Below, one piece after another: positions 7,919 through 16,787 of a stretch of DNA of 64,000 bases. Numbering within the stretch: the stretch's first letter is position 1; each line of letters opens with the position of its first letter. The translations under genes were made by a program, and so were the position numbers. The notes beneath the pieces are model-generated. The model ran no database searches and was not told the DNA's origin. It was given only the letters and a program-made list of their open reading frames with translations. The stretch comes from Streptomyces sp. B21-105 (GTDB lineage: Bacteria > Actinomycetota > Actinomycetes > Streptomycetales > Streptomycetaceae). The DNA lies in NCBI RefSeq assembly GCF_036898465.1, contig NZ_JARUMJ010000001.1, positions 8,866,001-8,930,000 of the forward strand, in the 5' to 3' direction.

Positions 7919-9004
7919 ATGAAGATGTTCGAGGCGTCACGTCAGGTGAAGTCGCTGTCCTGGGTGGGGGACGACCTCGTCGACACGGTGGGTGGGGGAA
8001 TCCGCTGGACTCCCGACGGCACAGAACACCGTCCGGAGGTTCCGCGCACCTTCGCGGCCGACTTCGACCGGGCGGTCCATTCCCCTTCCGGACGCTACTC
8101 GGTCGTCTACCAGGAGCGCGGAACGCAGGCGTTGCTCCTGGACGGCGGGAGACCGTTGCGGGAGCTGGACCGCAGCGACTACCAGGCCGATGCGAGCGAC
8201 TACCCCGTCGCCCTGGCCGTCCTGGGCAGCGGTCGTGAAGTGCTCGTCCACTGCCCGGACGAGTACAACGTGCTTCAGGTGGAGGACACCGCCTCGGGTG
8301 AGCGACTGACCACGGGGCCCCGGGACCCCAAGGACGTCTTTCACTCCCGGCTGTCGGTGAGTCCCGACGGCCGGCACGTACTGATGGCCGGCTGGGTCTG
8401 GCAGCCGTACGGCGTCGTCGAGGTCTACGACCTGGAAGAGGCGCTTTCCCGGGCATCCGCCTTGGACGGCCCGGGACTTCTGCCGATGAATCCGGGGATC
8501 GACGCGGAGATCGCCTCCGCCTGCTGGCTCGATGCGGACCGGCTGGCCGTGGCCACGACGGCCGACGAGACCCTCGACGACGAGGAGACACCGGCCCTCG
8601 GCACCCGGCAGATGGGGGTCTGGTCCCTCTCCGGGCGCCGCTGGCTCCACCGTCACCAGGGCGATACGGCCTACGGCACACTGATTCCGTGCGGCAACCG
8701 GGTCGTCTCCCTGCACGGCCATCCGCGGTTGATCGACGTGGCCGACGGCACGCCGGTGGCGCAGTGGCCCGAGGTGCGCGTATCACGCCGCGAGGGCGCC
8801 TACGGGGTGAGCCATACGCCGACACCCGTGGCCGCACCGCATCCCGACGGTTCCCTTCTGGCGGTGGCCCACGACCGGGGCATCGCGGTGCTCGCGTGCG
8901 GCCCCGCCGGACGACCGCTGCCGGGGGAACGGGACGGGGGCCGGGACCTGGACGAGGTCCAGGTCCCGGCCCCCGAAAACAGGGACGGCGTGACTACCGG
9001 GTGA
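7919..9004 (+). CDS. Uncharacterised beta-propeller-like protein
   Basis: The 361-residue protein lacks a signal peptide or membrane helix. It contains repeated segments of the type (S)PSGRYSVVYQ, SPDGRHVLMAGW and HPDGSLLAVAHD, spaced as in WD40/Kelch-like propeller blades, so a propeller fold is likely. I do not recognise a named family. The ATG at 7919 lies at the head of the only long frame. The last 23 codons run through a strong terminator hairpin, and the stop overlaps the convergent glycosidase-like gene by 11 bases. The C-terminal tail may therefore be extended relative to the ancestral protein. Confidence 0.65.
   Translation: MKMFEASRQVKSLSWVGDDLVDTVGGGIRWTPDGTEHRPEVPRTFAADFDRAVHSPSGRYSVVYQERGTQALLLDGGRPLRELDRSDYQADASDYPVALAVLGSGREVLVHCPDEYNVLQVEDTASGERLTTGPRDPKDVFHSRLSVSPDGRHVLMAGWVWQPYGVVEVYDLEEALSRASALDGPGLLPMNPGIDAEIASACWLDADRLAVATTADETLDDEETPALGTRQMGVWSLSGRRWLHRHQGDTAYGTLIPCGNRVVSLHGHPRLIDVADGTPVAQWPEVRVSRREGAYGVSHTPTPVAAPHPDGSLLAVAHDRGIAVLACGPAGRPLPGERDGGRDLDEVQVPAPENRDGVTTG
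8936..8974. terminator. Perfect 18-bp stem terminator inside the end of a coding frame
   Basis: GGGGGCCGGGACCTGGAC (8936-8953) pairs perfectly with 8957-8974 around a 3-base loop. It lies 20 bases beyond the stop of the minus-strand glycosidase-like gene, for which it is a normal terminator. On the + strand it falls within the last codons of the propeller gene. Confidence 0.8.
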
Positions 9005-10799
9005 GCTTCCAGTCCTGTGAGCCGTCCGTGGTCGCGTTCTGCAAGGTCAGCTGGGATCCGGGTGTGGCGCCCGTCAGGTAGAGGCTCGGGTTCTGCGCCG
9101 ACTGCAGCCGGTAGTGGCCGTCGCCCGTCTTCACGAGGTTCCACGTGCCGGTGGCGCTGTCGTCCACCCACTGCCCGATCTTCTGCCCGGCCGTCGCGTT
9201 GCCCGTCCAGACGGCGGCCGCCCTGCCGCCCGACTTGTTGAGCAGGGTGACGCCGCCCCGGGGTTCGGTCACCAGGTGCCAGTACTGGGTGTCCGTGATC
9301 GCCGCCGCGCCGGAGTCCTCGAGGACGACGTCGGGCACGTCCCCGTTGCCGAGGTTCGCGTCGTTGGTCCTGTTGCCGGTGCCGATCACCTGGCCCGTCC
9401 TGCGGTTGACCAACCGGTGGTAGGCGCCCGCCGAGTCGCCGAGGTCGACCTCGGCGTGCGCGATCGTCGAGGTGCCCTGGTTGTTGAGTATCGCGACGCG
9501 CCCGGTCCCGTCGACGTACTGCAGGTTGCGGCTGTAGCCGGCCGGTGAGGTGGTCTGGTACTCCTTCCACACGCCGTCGCTGCGCCCGCTGTCGTTGACC
9601 CAGACGTCCCCGCTGCCCGCCGCGTTGTAGACCAGACGTCCGTCGGGCAGCCGGATGACGACCGGGCTGCCGCCCGTCGCGAGAGGCCGGGAGCCGGCGA
9701 CGACCGGCAGTGAGGTGACGCCCATGCCGGTGGGCGAGCCGCGGAAGAACTTCAGCGGGTCGTCCGCGAGCACGTACCGCGTGTCGGCGCCGCCGCCCCA
9801 GTACTCGAAGGTGAGCAGCCACCGTCCGTCCGCCGTGCGCACGACGTTCGTCATGCCCGGCCGGCCGCCGCCGATCTCCTTCTTCCCGCCGCCCATGTCC
9901 TGGTCCGAGCCCGCGACGTCGACGACCGGAGCGCTCCAGGCGCCGCTGTTCCCGTTCCAGGTCCGGTGGACGAGGATCTGGCCGTGCGAGTCCGCAGCGG
10001 TGTCGTTGGCGGGGTCGAGGGTCGGGACGCCGGTCACCGGGTCGAAGCCCGTGTAGTCGTTCTCATCCGAGTAGTAGCAGACGAGTCTGCCCTGGTGGAC
10101 CATCAGGTACGGCTCCCAGAGGGGATCGACCTGCTTGTTCGTGTTGGCGTTCGCGACGTTCCGGCCGACCGCGCCGGCGCTGCCGCCCTGCCAGCCGCCG
10201 GTGGCGATGACGTTGACGACCTTCCAGGACCTGCCGTCGTCGGTGCTGGAGTACAGGGCGATGGCCAGGTCCTTGCGGTCTCCGTCGTTGGACGGCGTCC
10301 AGTTCGGGTCGGCGGCCTTGTGCTCCTTGTAGTAGTAGTCGTCCCCCGACACGACACTGGCGAGCAGCAGCGTGCCCTTCCTGAGGGCGCCGACCTTCTG
10401 CGGAAGCACGTAGAGGTAGGGGTTGGTCCAGTTGCTCGTGTACTTCGCGTAGCGGGGGTCCCTGGAGAGGTACGCCGGAGCTTTGACCTCGGACAGCGGC
10501 TGCCACGACGTGCCGTCGTCGTCGCTCTTGTAGACCGGGAGGGTCTGCCCGTCCGCGCTGCCCGTCGCCGACACGACGGTGGACTTCTCGAAAGACGCGA
10601 CGAGACGTCCGCTCGGCAGCTGCGCCGACTTCGGGTAGACCGCGCAGTTGCCGCGGCCCTTGAGGCACGGCTCGCTGCCGAGCTGGTACAGGGTCCCTCC
10701 CGTCGGGTTGTACGCCTGCGCGGCGAACGCGGGCACGGCCAGCAGCGCGGACGCGGCGGCGAAGGTTCCCAGCGCTTTTCCTGCACTTCTTCTCTGCAT
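8994..10799 (-). CDS. Secreted sialidase-fold glycosidase-like protein with C-terminal ricin-type lectin domain
   Basis: The 601-residue product has a signal peptide (1-29, ending AFAAQA). The catalytic-type region shows Asp-box-like sequences (YKSDDDGTSWQPL and SSTDDGRSWKVV) typical of six-bladed sialidase/GH93-type propellers. The C-terminal 140 residues (YHRLVNRRTGQVIG, NLVKTGDGHYRLQSAQN, SQDWKLTR) look like a ricin B/CBM13-type sugar-binding domain. It is the last gene of the GH42-ABC transporter operon. It probably releases oligosaccharides outside the cell for import. The substrate is not fixed by sequence; an arabinan- or galactan-type glycan is a guess from the GH42 neighbour. Confidence 0.75.
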   Translation of the reverse strand: MQRRSAGKALGTFAAASALLAVPAFAAQAYNPTGGTLYQLGSEPCLKGRGNCAVYPKSAQLPSGRLVASFEKSTVVSATGSADGQTLPVYKSDDDGTSWQPLSEVKAPAYLSRDPRYAKYTSNWTNPYLYVLPQKVGALRKGTLLLASVVSGDDYYYKEHKAADPNWTPSNDGDRKDLAIALYSSTDDGRSWKVVNVIATGGWQGGSAGAVGRNVANANTNKQVDPLWEPYLMVHQGRLVCYYSDENDYTGFDPVTGVPTLDPANDTAADSHGQILVHRTWNGNSGAWSAPVVDVAGSDQDMGGGKKEIGGGRPGMTNVVRTADGRWLLTFEYWGGGADTRYVLADDPLKFFRGSPTGMGVTSLPVVAGSRPLATGGSPVVIRLPDGRLVYNAAGSGDVWVNDSGRSDGVWKEYQTTSPAGYSRNLQYVDGTGRVAILNNQGTSTIAHAEVDLGDSAGAYHRLVNRRTGQVIGTGNRTNDANLGNGDVPDVVLEDSGAAAITDTQYWHLVTEPRGGVTLLNKSGGRAAAVWTGNATAGQKIGQWVDDSATGTWNLVKTGDGHYRLQSAQNPSLYLTGATPGSQLTLQNATTDGSQDWKLTR

Positions 10800-10836
10800 G
10801 GTTCCTTCTTCTGGGTGGTCAGGAAGGGATGCCGGT

Positions 10837-13008
10837 TCAGCTGTCCCGGCCGGCGCCCGCGCCCGTGGTGTCGGCGACGAGGACGCGCACGTCCCACGGG
10901 CCCAGACGCAGCGCGGCGCCGGCCGGCACGGGCCGGTCGTCGAGGACGTCGGTCAGGTCGGCCGGGGCGTCGGCGCTCGTGGGCTCCCAGCTCCAGTTGT
11001 GCACGATGTGGACGCGGCGTCCGTCGGCTGAGACACCGGTCGCCGCGGTCACGGAGGCGGGGAGCCCCTGCCATCCGCTGCGCGGGGCCGGGGCCAGCCA
11101 GGCGGCCAGGTCCCGGGCGAGACCACGGCCCGGAACCGTGCCCACGCAGGTGACCCGGCCCGCACCGTGCCGACGGGTGGTGACGGCCGGCCAGCGTCCG
11201 AAGTGCGGGTGCTCGTACGAGGCCAGGACGTCGGCGTCGGTGACCGTGAGACCTTCCGCCCAGTGGGTCGCCGTCGCGTCGGAGCGCACGTCGAGCGCGC
11301 CGCCGGGCACGCCGCGGACCGGCACGTCGTGCAGGAGGTTGCTGAACTCGTCGTAGCGGACGCCCGCCGCGTCGGTGAGGCGTCCGGGGGCCGCTTCGAG
11401 GCGGGCGCGGGCCTCGTGGTCGGCGTAGCCGGTGCGCGGGCCGAGCACGAGGTGACCGCCCGCGTGGGCGTAGGCCGCGAGCCAGTCGATCGTGGCGTCG
11501 TCGACGACGTACAGGGCGGGGGCGACGAGCACCGGATGGCGCCGCGCGGCCTCCTCGGGAGTCGTCCCCTCCCGCTGCCCGCTGGGGTCGTGCAACTGCC
11601 GCGCGTGGACGATCCGCACCTGACGGCCGGCCTCGAAGGCGCCGCGGTAGAACGGGTCGAAGACACGGTGGTAGGACGCGGGGTCCGGCGCGCCGTCCGG
11701 CTTCGACAGCGGCGGGTACTTCTGCATCAGCCACTTGCTCGGCATCGAGTAGACCATGGCGATGTCGCAGTCCGGTTCGAGACCGGCGACGAGCGGTCCC
11801 GCCTTGTCGAACTCCGCTCCCAGACGGGCCACTTCGGCGTACGTGCGGCCTGGCTGTCCGCTGTGCGGGAGGACGCCGCCCCAGTAGGTCTCCGCGCCGA
11901 AGCGCAGGGTCTGCCACTGCCAGTACTCGATCATCCGGGCGCCGCGGGCGACGTGCGCCCACGCGGTCTGCCGCCACTGGCCGTCGTAACCGGGGCGGTT
12001 GTCCCAGGGGAAGCCGATGGAGTTCGCGTTGGTCTCGGTGACCAGGAACGGCGCCTGGAGGGAGGAGAACATCCAGTCGGCGGTCTGGTACATCGCCCAC
12101 ACGCCGGTGGTCTTCCAGATCTGCTCGTGCCTGTCCGGTGTGGGATCCGGCAGCAGCAGGCCGTCCTGCATGTCGTAGTACGGGTTGCCGGAGGCGATGT
12201 CGAGACGGTCGCTCATCTCGTCGTCCTCCACCCCCTGACGGGTGTAGGAGATGCAGGTGGTGACGAACTGCCCCGGTTGCGCGTACTCCCGGACGAGGTC
12301 GGCCTGCCAGCCGATGAACTCGGTGACCTGGCGGGCCTGGAACGCCCGCCACGCGACGTCGTACTGGGGCTGCTCGTTGCCGTCCGGCGTCCACAGGTCG
12401 GCCCAGGTGGACAGGCGGTGCGACCAGTAGACCAGGCCCCACTCGCGGTTGAGGGTCTCCACGTCGCCGTAGGTGGCGCGCAGGTGGTCGACGAAACGCT
12501 GGAACACACCGTGGTTGTGGAGGAGGTGCAGTCCCGGCTCGTTGTCCACCTGCCAGCCGATGACCGCGGGGTGGTCGGCGTACCGGGCGGCGATCTTGCG
12601 GATGACCCGTTCCGCGTGGAAGCGGAACGCCGGGTGGGTGAAGTCGACCTCCTGGCGGGCGCCGAACCCGATGCGCTCGCCGGTGCGCCGCTCGCCGGCG
12701 ATCTCCGGGTACTGGCGGGCCAGCCACATCGGCGCGGCGTAGGTCGGCGTGCCGAGGACGACGGAGATGCCGCGCTCGTGGGCGCCGTCGAGGACCGGCT
12801 GGAGCCACTCGAGGTCGAAGCGGCCGTTCTCCGGCTCCCAGGTCGACCAGACCGACTCGCCGACCCGGATCACGGTGAAGTTCGCCTCGGCCATCAGGTC
12901 CAGGTCGGTCTTCAGCCGTTCGTCGGGGAGCAGTTCGGTGTCGTAGGCGGGCGTGTACTCGTGGTAGTACGCGGCGCCGAAGAGGACACGGGCAGGCAGA
13001 GCCGCCAT
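10837..13008 (-). CDS. GH42 beta-galactosidase
   Basis: The 723-residue cytoplasmic enzyme has the GH42 layout. A TIM-barrel begins GAAYYHEYTP, the proton donor is in GWQVDNEPGLH and the nucleophile glutamate in FLVTETNANS. A trimerisation domain and a small beta-domain follow. It should hydrolyse terminal beta-galactosides from imported oligosaccharides. There is no signal peptide. ATG 13008 follows a GGAGG site. It lies between the permease genes and the secreted glycosidase-like gene in the same direction, so it is part of one uptake-and-digestion operon. Length matches the family (650-750 residues). Confidence 0.92.
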   Translation of the reverse strand: MAALPARVLFGAAYYHEYTPAYDTELLPDERLKTDLDLMAEANFTVIRVGESVWSTWEPENGRFDLEWLQPVLDGAHERGISVVLGTPTYAAPMWLARQYPEIAGERRTGERIGFGARQEVDFTHPAFRFHAERVIRKIAARYADHPAVIGWQVDNEPGLHLLHNHGVFQRFVDHLRATYGDVETLNREWGLVYWSHRLSTWADLWTPDGNEQPQYDVAWRAFQARQVTEFIGWQADLVREYAQPGQFVTTCISYTRQGVEDDEMSDRLDIASGNPYYDMQDGLLLPDPTPDRHEQIWKTTGVWAMYQTADWMFSSLQAPFLVTETNANSIGFPWDNRPGYDGQWRQTAWAHVARGARMIEYWQWQTLRFGAETYWGGVLPHSGQPGRTYAEVARLGAEFDKAGPLVAGLEPDCDIAMVYSMPSKWLMQKYPPLSKPDGAPDPASYHRVFDPFYRGAFEAGRQVRIVHARQLHDPSGQREGTTPEEAARRHPVLVAPALYVVDDATIDWLAAYAHAGGHLVLGPRTGYADHEARARLEAAPGRLTDAAGVRYDEFSNLLHDVPVRGVPGGALDVRSDATATHWAEGLTVTDADVLASYEHPHFGRWPAVTTRRHGAGRVTCVGTVPGRGLARDLAAWLAPAPRSGWQGLPASVTAATGVSADGRRVHIVHNWSWEPTSADAPADLTDVLDDRPVPAGAALRLGPWDVRVLVADTTGAGAGRDS

Positions 13009-13054
13009 GAGGGGAAACCTCCGAGAAGACGGGGAGAGGTACGGGTGATGCGCG

Positions 13055-13993
13055 CTACTGCTTGACGCCGCCGGAGGCCAGTCCGCTCTGCCAGTACCGC
13101 TGCAGCATCAGGAACGCCACGACGAGCGGGACGATCGAGATCAGGGAACCGGTGACGACCAGCGCGAACATGTCGCTGCTCGCGCCCGCTCCGCCGTTCT
13201 GCGCCTGGGCGGCCCACGAGGAGAGGCCCACGGTGACCGGGTACAGGTCCGGGTCGTTCAGCATGATCAGCGGCAGGAAGTAGTTGTTCCACGTCGCGAC
13301 GAGCGTGAACAGCAGGACGGTGACGAGGCCGGGGCTCAGCAGCCGCAGGACGATGCGGAAGAAGATCCGGGCCTCGCCGGCGCCGTCGATGCGGGCGGCC
13401 TCCAGGATGCTGTCCGGGACGGCGTCCTCCGCGTAGACGCGCATCAGGTAGAGGCCGAACGGGTTGACGAGGGAAGGCAGGATGATCGCCCAGGGCGTGT
13501 TGACCAGGCCCGCCTTCGCGAAGAGCAGATAGGTCGGGATCGCCAGGGCCGTGGTCGGCACCATGACGGCCCCGAGCACCAGGTTGAAGGCGGTGCGGTC
13601 GCCGCGGAAGCGGAACTTGGCGAAGCCGTAACCGCCGGCGGCGGCGAGGAGCGCGGCGCCGACCGCGCTGACGCCCGCGTACACGACGGTGTTGAGCAGC
13701 CAGCGCACGAAGACGCCGTCGTCCTGGGTGACGGTCACCTCGATGTTCGTCAGCAGCTGCGGAGCGTGCGAGAACCACAGGCCGAAGCTGTTGAACAGAT
13801 CCTGCGTGCTCTTGGTGGAGGCGATCAGCAGCCACAGCAGCGGGAGGAGGAAGTAGCCGAGGGCGGCCAGCATCGCGATGGTCAGCGGGGTGCTGCGGCG
13901 GCGGGCCGACGGCGGCTGCTGCTTGCGGCGGCCCTTGCCGGCGGTGCGTTCGGCGGCCGGTGCGACGGGGGCCGGGGAGGTGAGGGCGCTCAC
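13055..13993 (-). CDS. Carbohydrate ABC transporter permease (MalG type)
   Basis: The 312-residue membrane protein has six predicted helices. It has the permease EAA loop in the form EAARIDGAGEARIFFRIVLRLLSPG, which contacts the ATPase. A proline-rich N-terminal tail of about 35 residues precedes the first helix. GTG 13993 has a GGAGG site and overlaps the previous permease stop (GTGA), giving tight coupling. No ATPase gene is in the operon. As in many Streptomyces sugar importers, a shared MsiK-type ATPase encoded elsewhere probably energises it. Confidence 0.9.
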   Translation of the reverse strand: MSALTSPAPVAPAAERTAGKGRRKQQPPSARRRSTPLTIAMLAALGYFLLPLLWLLIASTKSTQDLFNSFGLWFSHAPQLLTNIEVTVTQDDGVFVRWLLNTVVYAGVSAVGAALLAAAGGYGFAKFRFRGDRTAFNLVLGAVMVPTTALAIPTYLLFAKAGLVNTPWAIILPSLVNPFGLYLMRVYAEDAVPDSILEAARIDGAGEARIFFRIVLRLLSPGLVTVLLFTLVATWNNYFLPLIMLNDPDLYPVTVGLSSWAAQAQNGGAGASSDMFALVVTGSLISIVPLVVAFLMLQRYWQSGLASGGVKQ

Positions 13994-14934
13994 GGGGTCC
14001 TCCTGCGGTTCGCGGTGAGCAGGACGGCGTAGGAGGCGCCCACGATGACGAGGCCGAGGAGGAAGGAGACCGTGGCCGCGTAGTTGACCTGTTGGCCGGT
14101 GAAGGCGAGCGTGTACGCGTAGAGGTTGGCGGTGTAGGAGCTCGTGATGACGTCCGGCGCGATGCTCATCAGCAGCTTGGGCTCGTTGAACAGCTGGAAG
14201 CTGCCGATCACGGAGAACAACAGGGTGAGCAGCAGCGCCGGGCGCAGGGCGGGGATCTTGATCGACCAGGCGATGCGCCAGGCGCCGGCGCCGTCCATGG
14301 CCGCGGCCTCGTACAGCTCGGTAGGGATCGTGCGCAGCGCGGCGTACAGGATGATCATGTTGTAGCCGACGAACTCCCAGGTCACGATGTTGGCCAGGCT
14401 GCCGAGCATCCAGCCGTCGCTGAGGAAGTCGGGGACGGGCAGACTGACCTCCCGGGCGATCTGGGCGAACGGGCCGAAGTCCGGGCCGTACAGATAGCCC
14501 CACATGAGCGAGGCCACCACGCTCGGCACGGCGTACGGCACGAAGATGCCCAGCCGGATCACCCGGGCGAGCCGCAGCAGGCCGCTGTCGAGGGCGAGCG
14601 CGAACAGCAGCGCCAGCAGCAGCATGAGAGGCACCTGCACCACGAAGAACAGTGCCACGCGGCCGACGCCCTGGACGAACTGCGCATCGGTGAGGGCCTG
14701 GGTGTAGTTGTCGAGGCCGACGAACGCCGTGCCGCCGATCAGACGCTCCTGGAAGAGGCTGAGGTAGGCGGCGTAGCCGAGCGGCGCGAGGAAGAGCAGG
14801 AGGAACAGCACCATGAACGGTGCGACGAACAGCGGCCCTGCCGACCGTCGCCGGCTCGCGCCGCCGCGCCCGGGCCGTGTCGGCCCGTCCCGGCGCCGGC
14901 CCTTGGGAGAGGCCGTGGTTGTGGCGGTCATCAT
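13990..14934 (-). CDS. Carbohydrate ABC transporter permease (MalF type)
   Basis: The 314-residue inner-membrane protein has about six helices. The EAA-type loop reads YEAAAMDGAGAWRIAWSIKIPALRP. It pairs with the MalG-type permease that overlaps its 3' end. Two adjacent ATG codons (14934, 14931) follow an AAAGGG site; the first is used here. A hairpin separates this gene from the upstream binding-protein gene. Confidence 0.9.
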   Translation of the reverse strand: MMTATTTASPKGRRRDGPTRPGRGGASRRRSAGPLFVAPFMVLFLLLFLAPLGYAAYLSLFQERLIGGTAFVGLDNYTQALTDAQFVQGVGRVALFFVVQVPLMLLLALLFALALDSGLLRLARVIRLGIFVPYAVPSVVASLMWGYLYGPDFGPFAQIAREVSLPVPDFLSDGWMLGSLANIVTWEFVGYNMIILYAALRTIPTELYEAAAMDGAGAWRIAWSIKIPALRPALLLTLLFSVIGSFQLFNEPKLLMSIAPDVITSSYTANLYAYTLAFTGQQVNYAATVSFLLGLVIVGASYAVLLTANRRRTP

Positions 14935-14976
14935 CGGCCCTTTCTGAGGAGGGATGACTGGTGGGGGAGCGGGGAC

Positions 14977-15001
14977 GGGTCCCGCCCGTGGAGCGGGACC
15001 C
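14977..15001 (-). promoter_or_regulatory. Intercistronic hairpin between binding protein and permeases
   Basis: GGGTCCCGC (14977-14985) pairs with GCGGGACCC (14993-15001) around a 7-base loop, just past the binding-protein stop. Such hairpins often act as leaky terminators or mRNA-stabilising ends, so that more binding protein than permease is made. Confidence 0.65.
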
Positions 15002-15010
15002 GGCGGGCCG

Positions 15011-16396
15011 TCAGGAGCCGACGGTGAAGCCCTGCTTCTTGGCGTACGCGGTGAGCCTCGACTGCCAGGCGCCGAGCGCGCGGACGGTGTCGGAGCGGTC
15101 GGACAGCGACTTGCCGACGGTCTCGGTCCAGTCGGTGGCCGCCTGGTCGAGGAACGGCGGCCACTGGAAGGAGGAGCTGACCGTGGAGCTGATGTCGGCG
15201 AAGACCTGGTTGACCTTCTGGCCGCCGTAGAAGGCCGGCGTGTCACCCACGAACGAGGCGTCGGTGAGCAGGGCCTTGGTCGCGGGGAAGAAGAACTGCT
15301 CGGTGGCGAACATCTTCGCGCTGGCCGGGTCGCTGTTGAGGAACTGGGCGAACTGGGCGGCCGCGATGGGGTTCTTGGTGGACCGGATGACCGCGGTGGT
15401 CGAACCGCCCCAGTTGCCCGAACTCGGCTTCGAGGCGTCCCACTGCGGCAGCGGGGCCGCCCGCCACTTGCCGGAGGTGGCCTTGGCGGAGCCGGAGAGG
15501 AACACCGGGCCCCAGGCGGCGGTGATCCAGGTGGCGTACTTGCCCTTGTTGAGCGCGGCGTACCAGGCGTCGGTGAAGTCGGGTTCGACGCCGATGACCC
15601 CTTCCCTGGCCAGGCCGCCCCAGTACGCGCCGAGCTTTTGCGACACGGCGTCGTCGACGCTGATGGTGATGTCGCCCTTGCCGGACGTGACGTACGGCTT
15701 GGCGCCCGCCTGCCACAGCAGACCGTGCCAGGCGGCGACCTGGCCGCCGGCGAGGTTGGTGAGGTAGACGTCGGGGTCGGCCTTGTGGAGCTTGCGGGCC
15801 GCCGCGGCGAACTCGTCCCAGGTGGTGGGGACTTCGATGCCGTGCTCGTCGAAGATGTCCTGCCGGTAGAGCATTCCCATCGGGCCGGTGTCCTGCGGGA
15901 TCGCCCACACCTCGCCGTTCGTGCCGCTGACCTGCGCCCAGGTCCAGTCGACGAACGTGTCCTTCAGTGCGGCGGCGCCGTGGGGCCGCAGGTCCAGCAG
16001 GCTGTTGGTGATCGTGAACGTCGGGATGGCCTGGTACTCGATCTGGACCATGTCGGGAGCGCCGCTGCCGGCCTTCAGCGCGGTACGCAGCTTGGTGTAC
16101 TGCGGGGTGCCCTGACCGGCGTTGACCACCTTGACCTTGATCGCCGGGTACTTCTTCTCGAAGAGGGCGACCTCCTTGGCGATGTCCGGGACCCACGTCC
16201 AGAACGTCAGCTCGGTCGGCGTCTTCATCGCCTTGTCGATGTCGGCCTGGCTCACCGGCTTGGCGGAAGCGGAGGAGCCGCCGCCGCTGTCGCCGCAGGC
16301 GGTGAGGGCGGCGCCCAGGGAGACCGCCCCCGCGGCGGTCAGGAAGAGCCGGCGGCTCATCTGGGAGGGGCTGGGGGTGGAGCGGAGTCTGTACAT
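15011..16396 (-). CDS. Sugar ABC transporter substrate-binding lipoprotein
   Basis: The 461-residue protein has a twin-arginine-like start (MSRRLFLTAAG) and a lipobox LTAC, so it is an exported lipoprotein. The mature part is a family 1 extracellular solute-binding protein (LTFWTWVPDIAKEVALFEKKYP, then NAGQGTPQYTKLRTALKAG and a long two-lobed body). It presents oligosaccharides to the two permeases downstream. The ATG at 16396 has a GGGAG site nine bases upstream; an upstream in-frame ATG at 16498 lacks support and would hide the signal peptide. Confidence 0.9.
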   Translation of the reverse strand: MYRLRSTPSPSQMSRRLFLTAAGAVSLGAALTACGDSGGGSSASAKPVSQADIDKAMKTPTELTFWTWVPDIAKEVALFEKKYPAIKVKVVNAGQGTPQYTKLRTALKAGSGAPDMVQIEYQAIPTFTITNSLLDLRPHGAAALKDTFVDWTWAQVSGTNGEVWAIPQDTGPMGMLYRQDIFDEHGIEVPTTWDEFAAAARKLHKADPDVYLTNLAGGQVAAWHGLLWQAGAKPYVTSGKGDITISVDDAVSQKLGAYWGGLAREGVIGVEPDFTDAWYAALNKGKYATWITAAWGPVFLSGSAKATSGKWRAAPLPQWDASKPSSGNWGGSTTAVIRSTKNPIAAAQFAQFLNSDPASAKMFATEQFFFPATKALLTDASFVGDTPAFYGGQKVNQVFADISSTVSSSFQWPPFLDQAATDWTETVGKSLSDRSDTVRALGAWQSRLTAYAKKQGFTVGS

Positions 16397-16787
16397 GGTG
16401 AACTCCCGCCGATGGCTGAGGAAGGCACGCCGGACGAGGGCATGCGGAACAAGGGGTGACGAGGGAAGGACAGCGATCGGACGTGGCGGCCGGGACACGG
16501 ATCCGACGGGCCGGGGGTACGTCCTGTGGCCTCACCCGGTGGGCTTGCCGCCGCTGCGGCGGGAGTCCGGTGGCCGGGGGAGGAAGAGGAGTGAGGGAGA
16601 GGTGCTGCGGCGGGTCTGCTGCCCGGCCGCGGGGTGAGGAAGGGGAGGGGCGCCCTCGCCGCCGCGGGGTTTCCGCGGCCTGCGGGGGCGTCGGCAGGGG
16701 ACGGTCGGCGCGGTGACCTGCGCGCGGCCCGGTCCCTGTGATCGTGCGCCCGGAGGTGGAGGCTGTCGCCCGGGCCGCGGGCCCCGG
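16397..16787. other. Intergenic region between the LacI gene and the transporter operon
   Basis: No gene is supported; the frames here are arginine/proline-rich shadows. The promoter and LacI operator of the operon should lie near the binding-protein start, but I could not identify a clear CG-centred palindrome. GC-rich self-complementary stretches near 16660-16690 and 16770-16785 may end the LacI transcript. Confidence 0.4.

Noticed and set aside
10103..12808. A 901-codon minus-strand frame over the GH42 gene
   Set aside because: It is the neighbouring frame of the real GH42 and ricin-domain proteins and shows only Arg/Ala/Pro/Gly composition.
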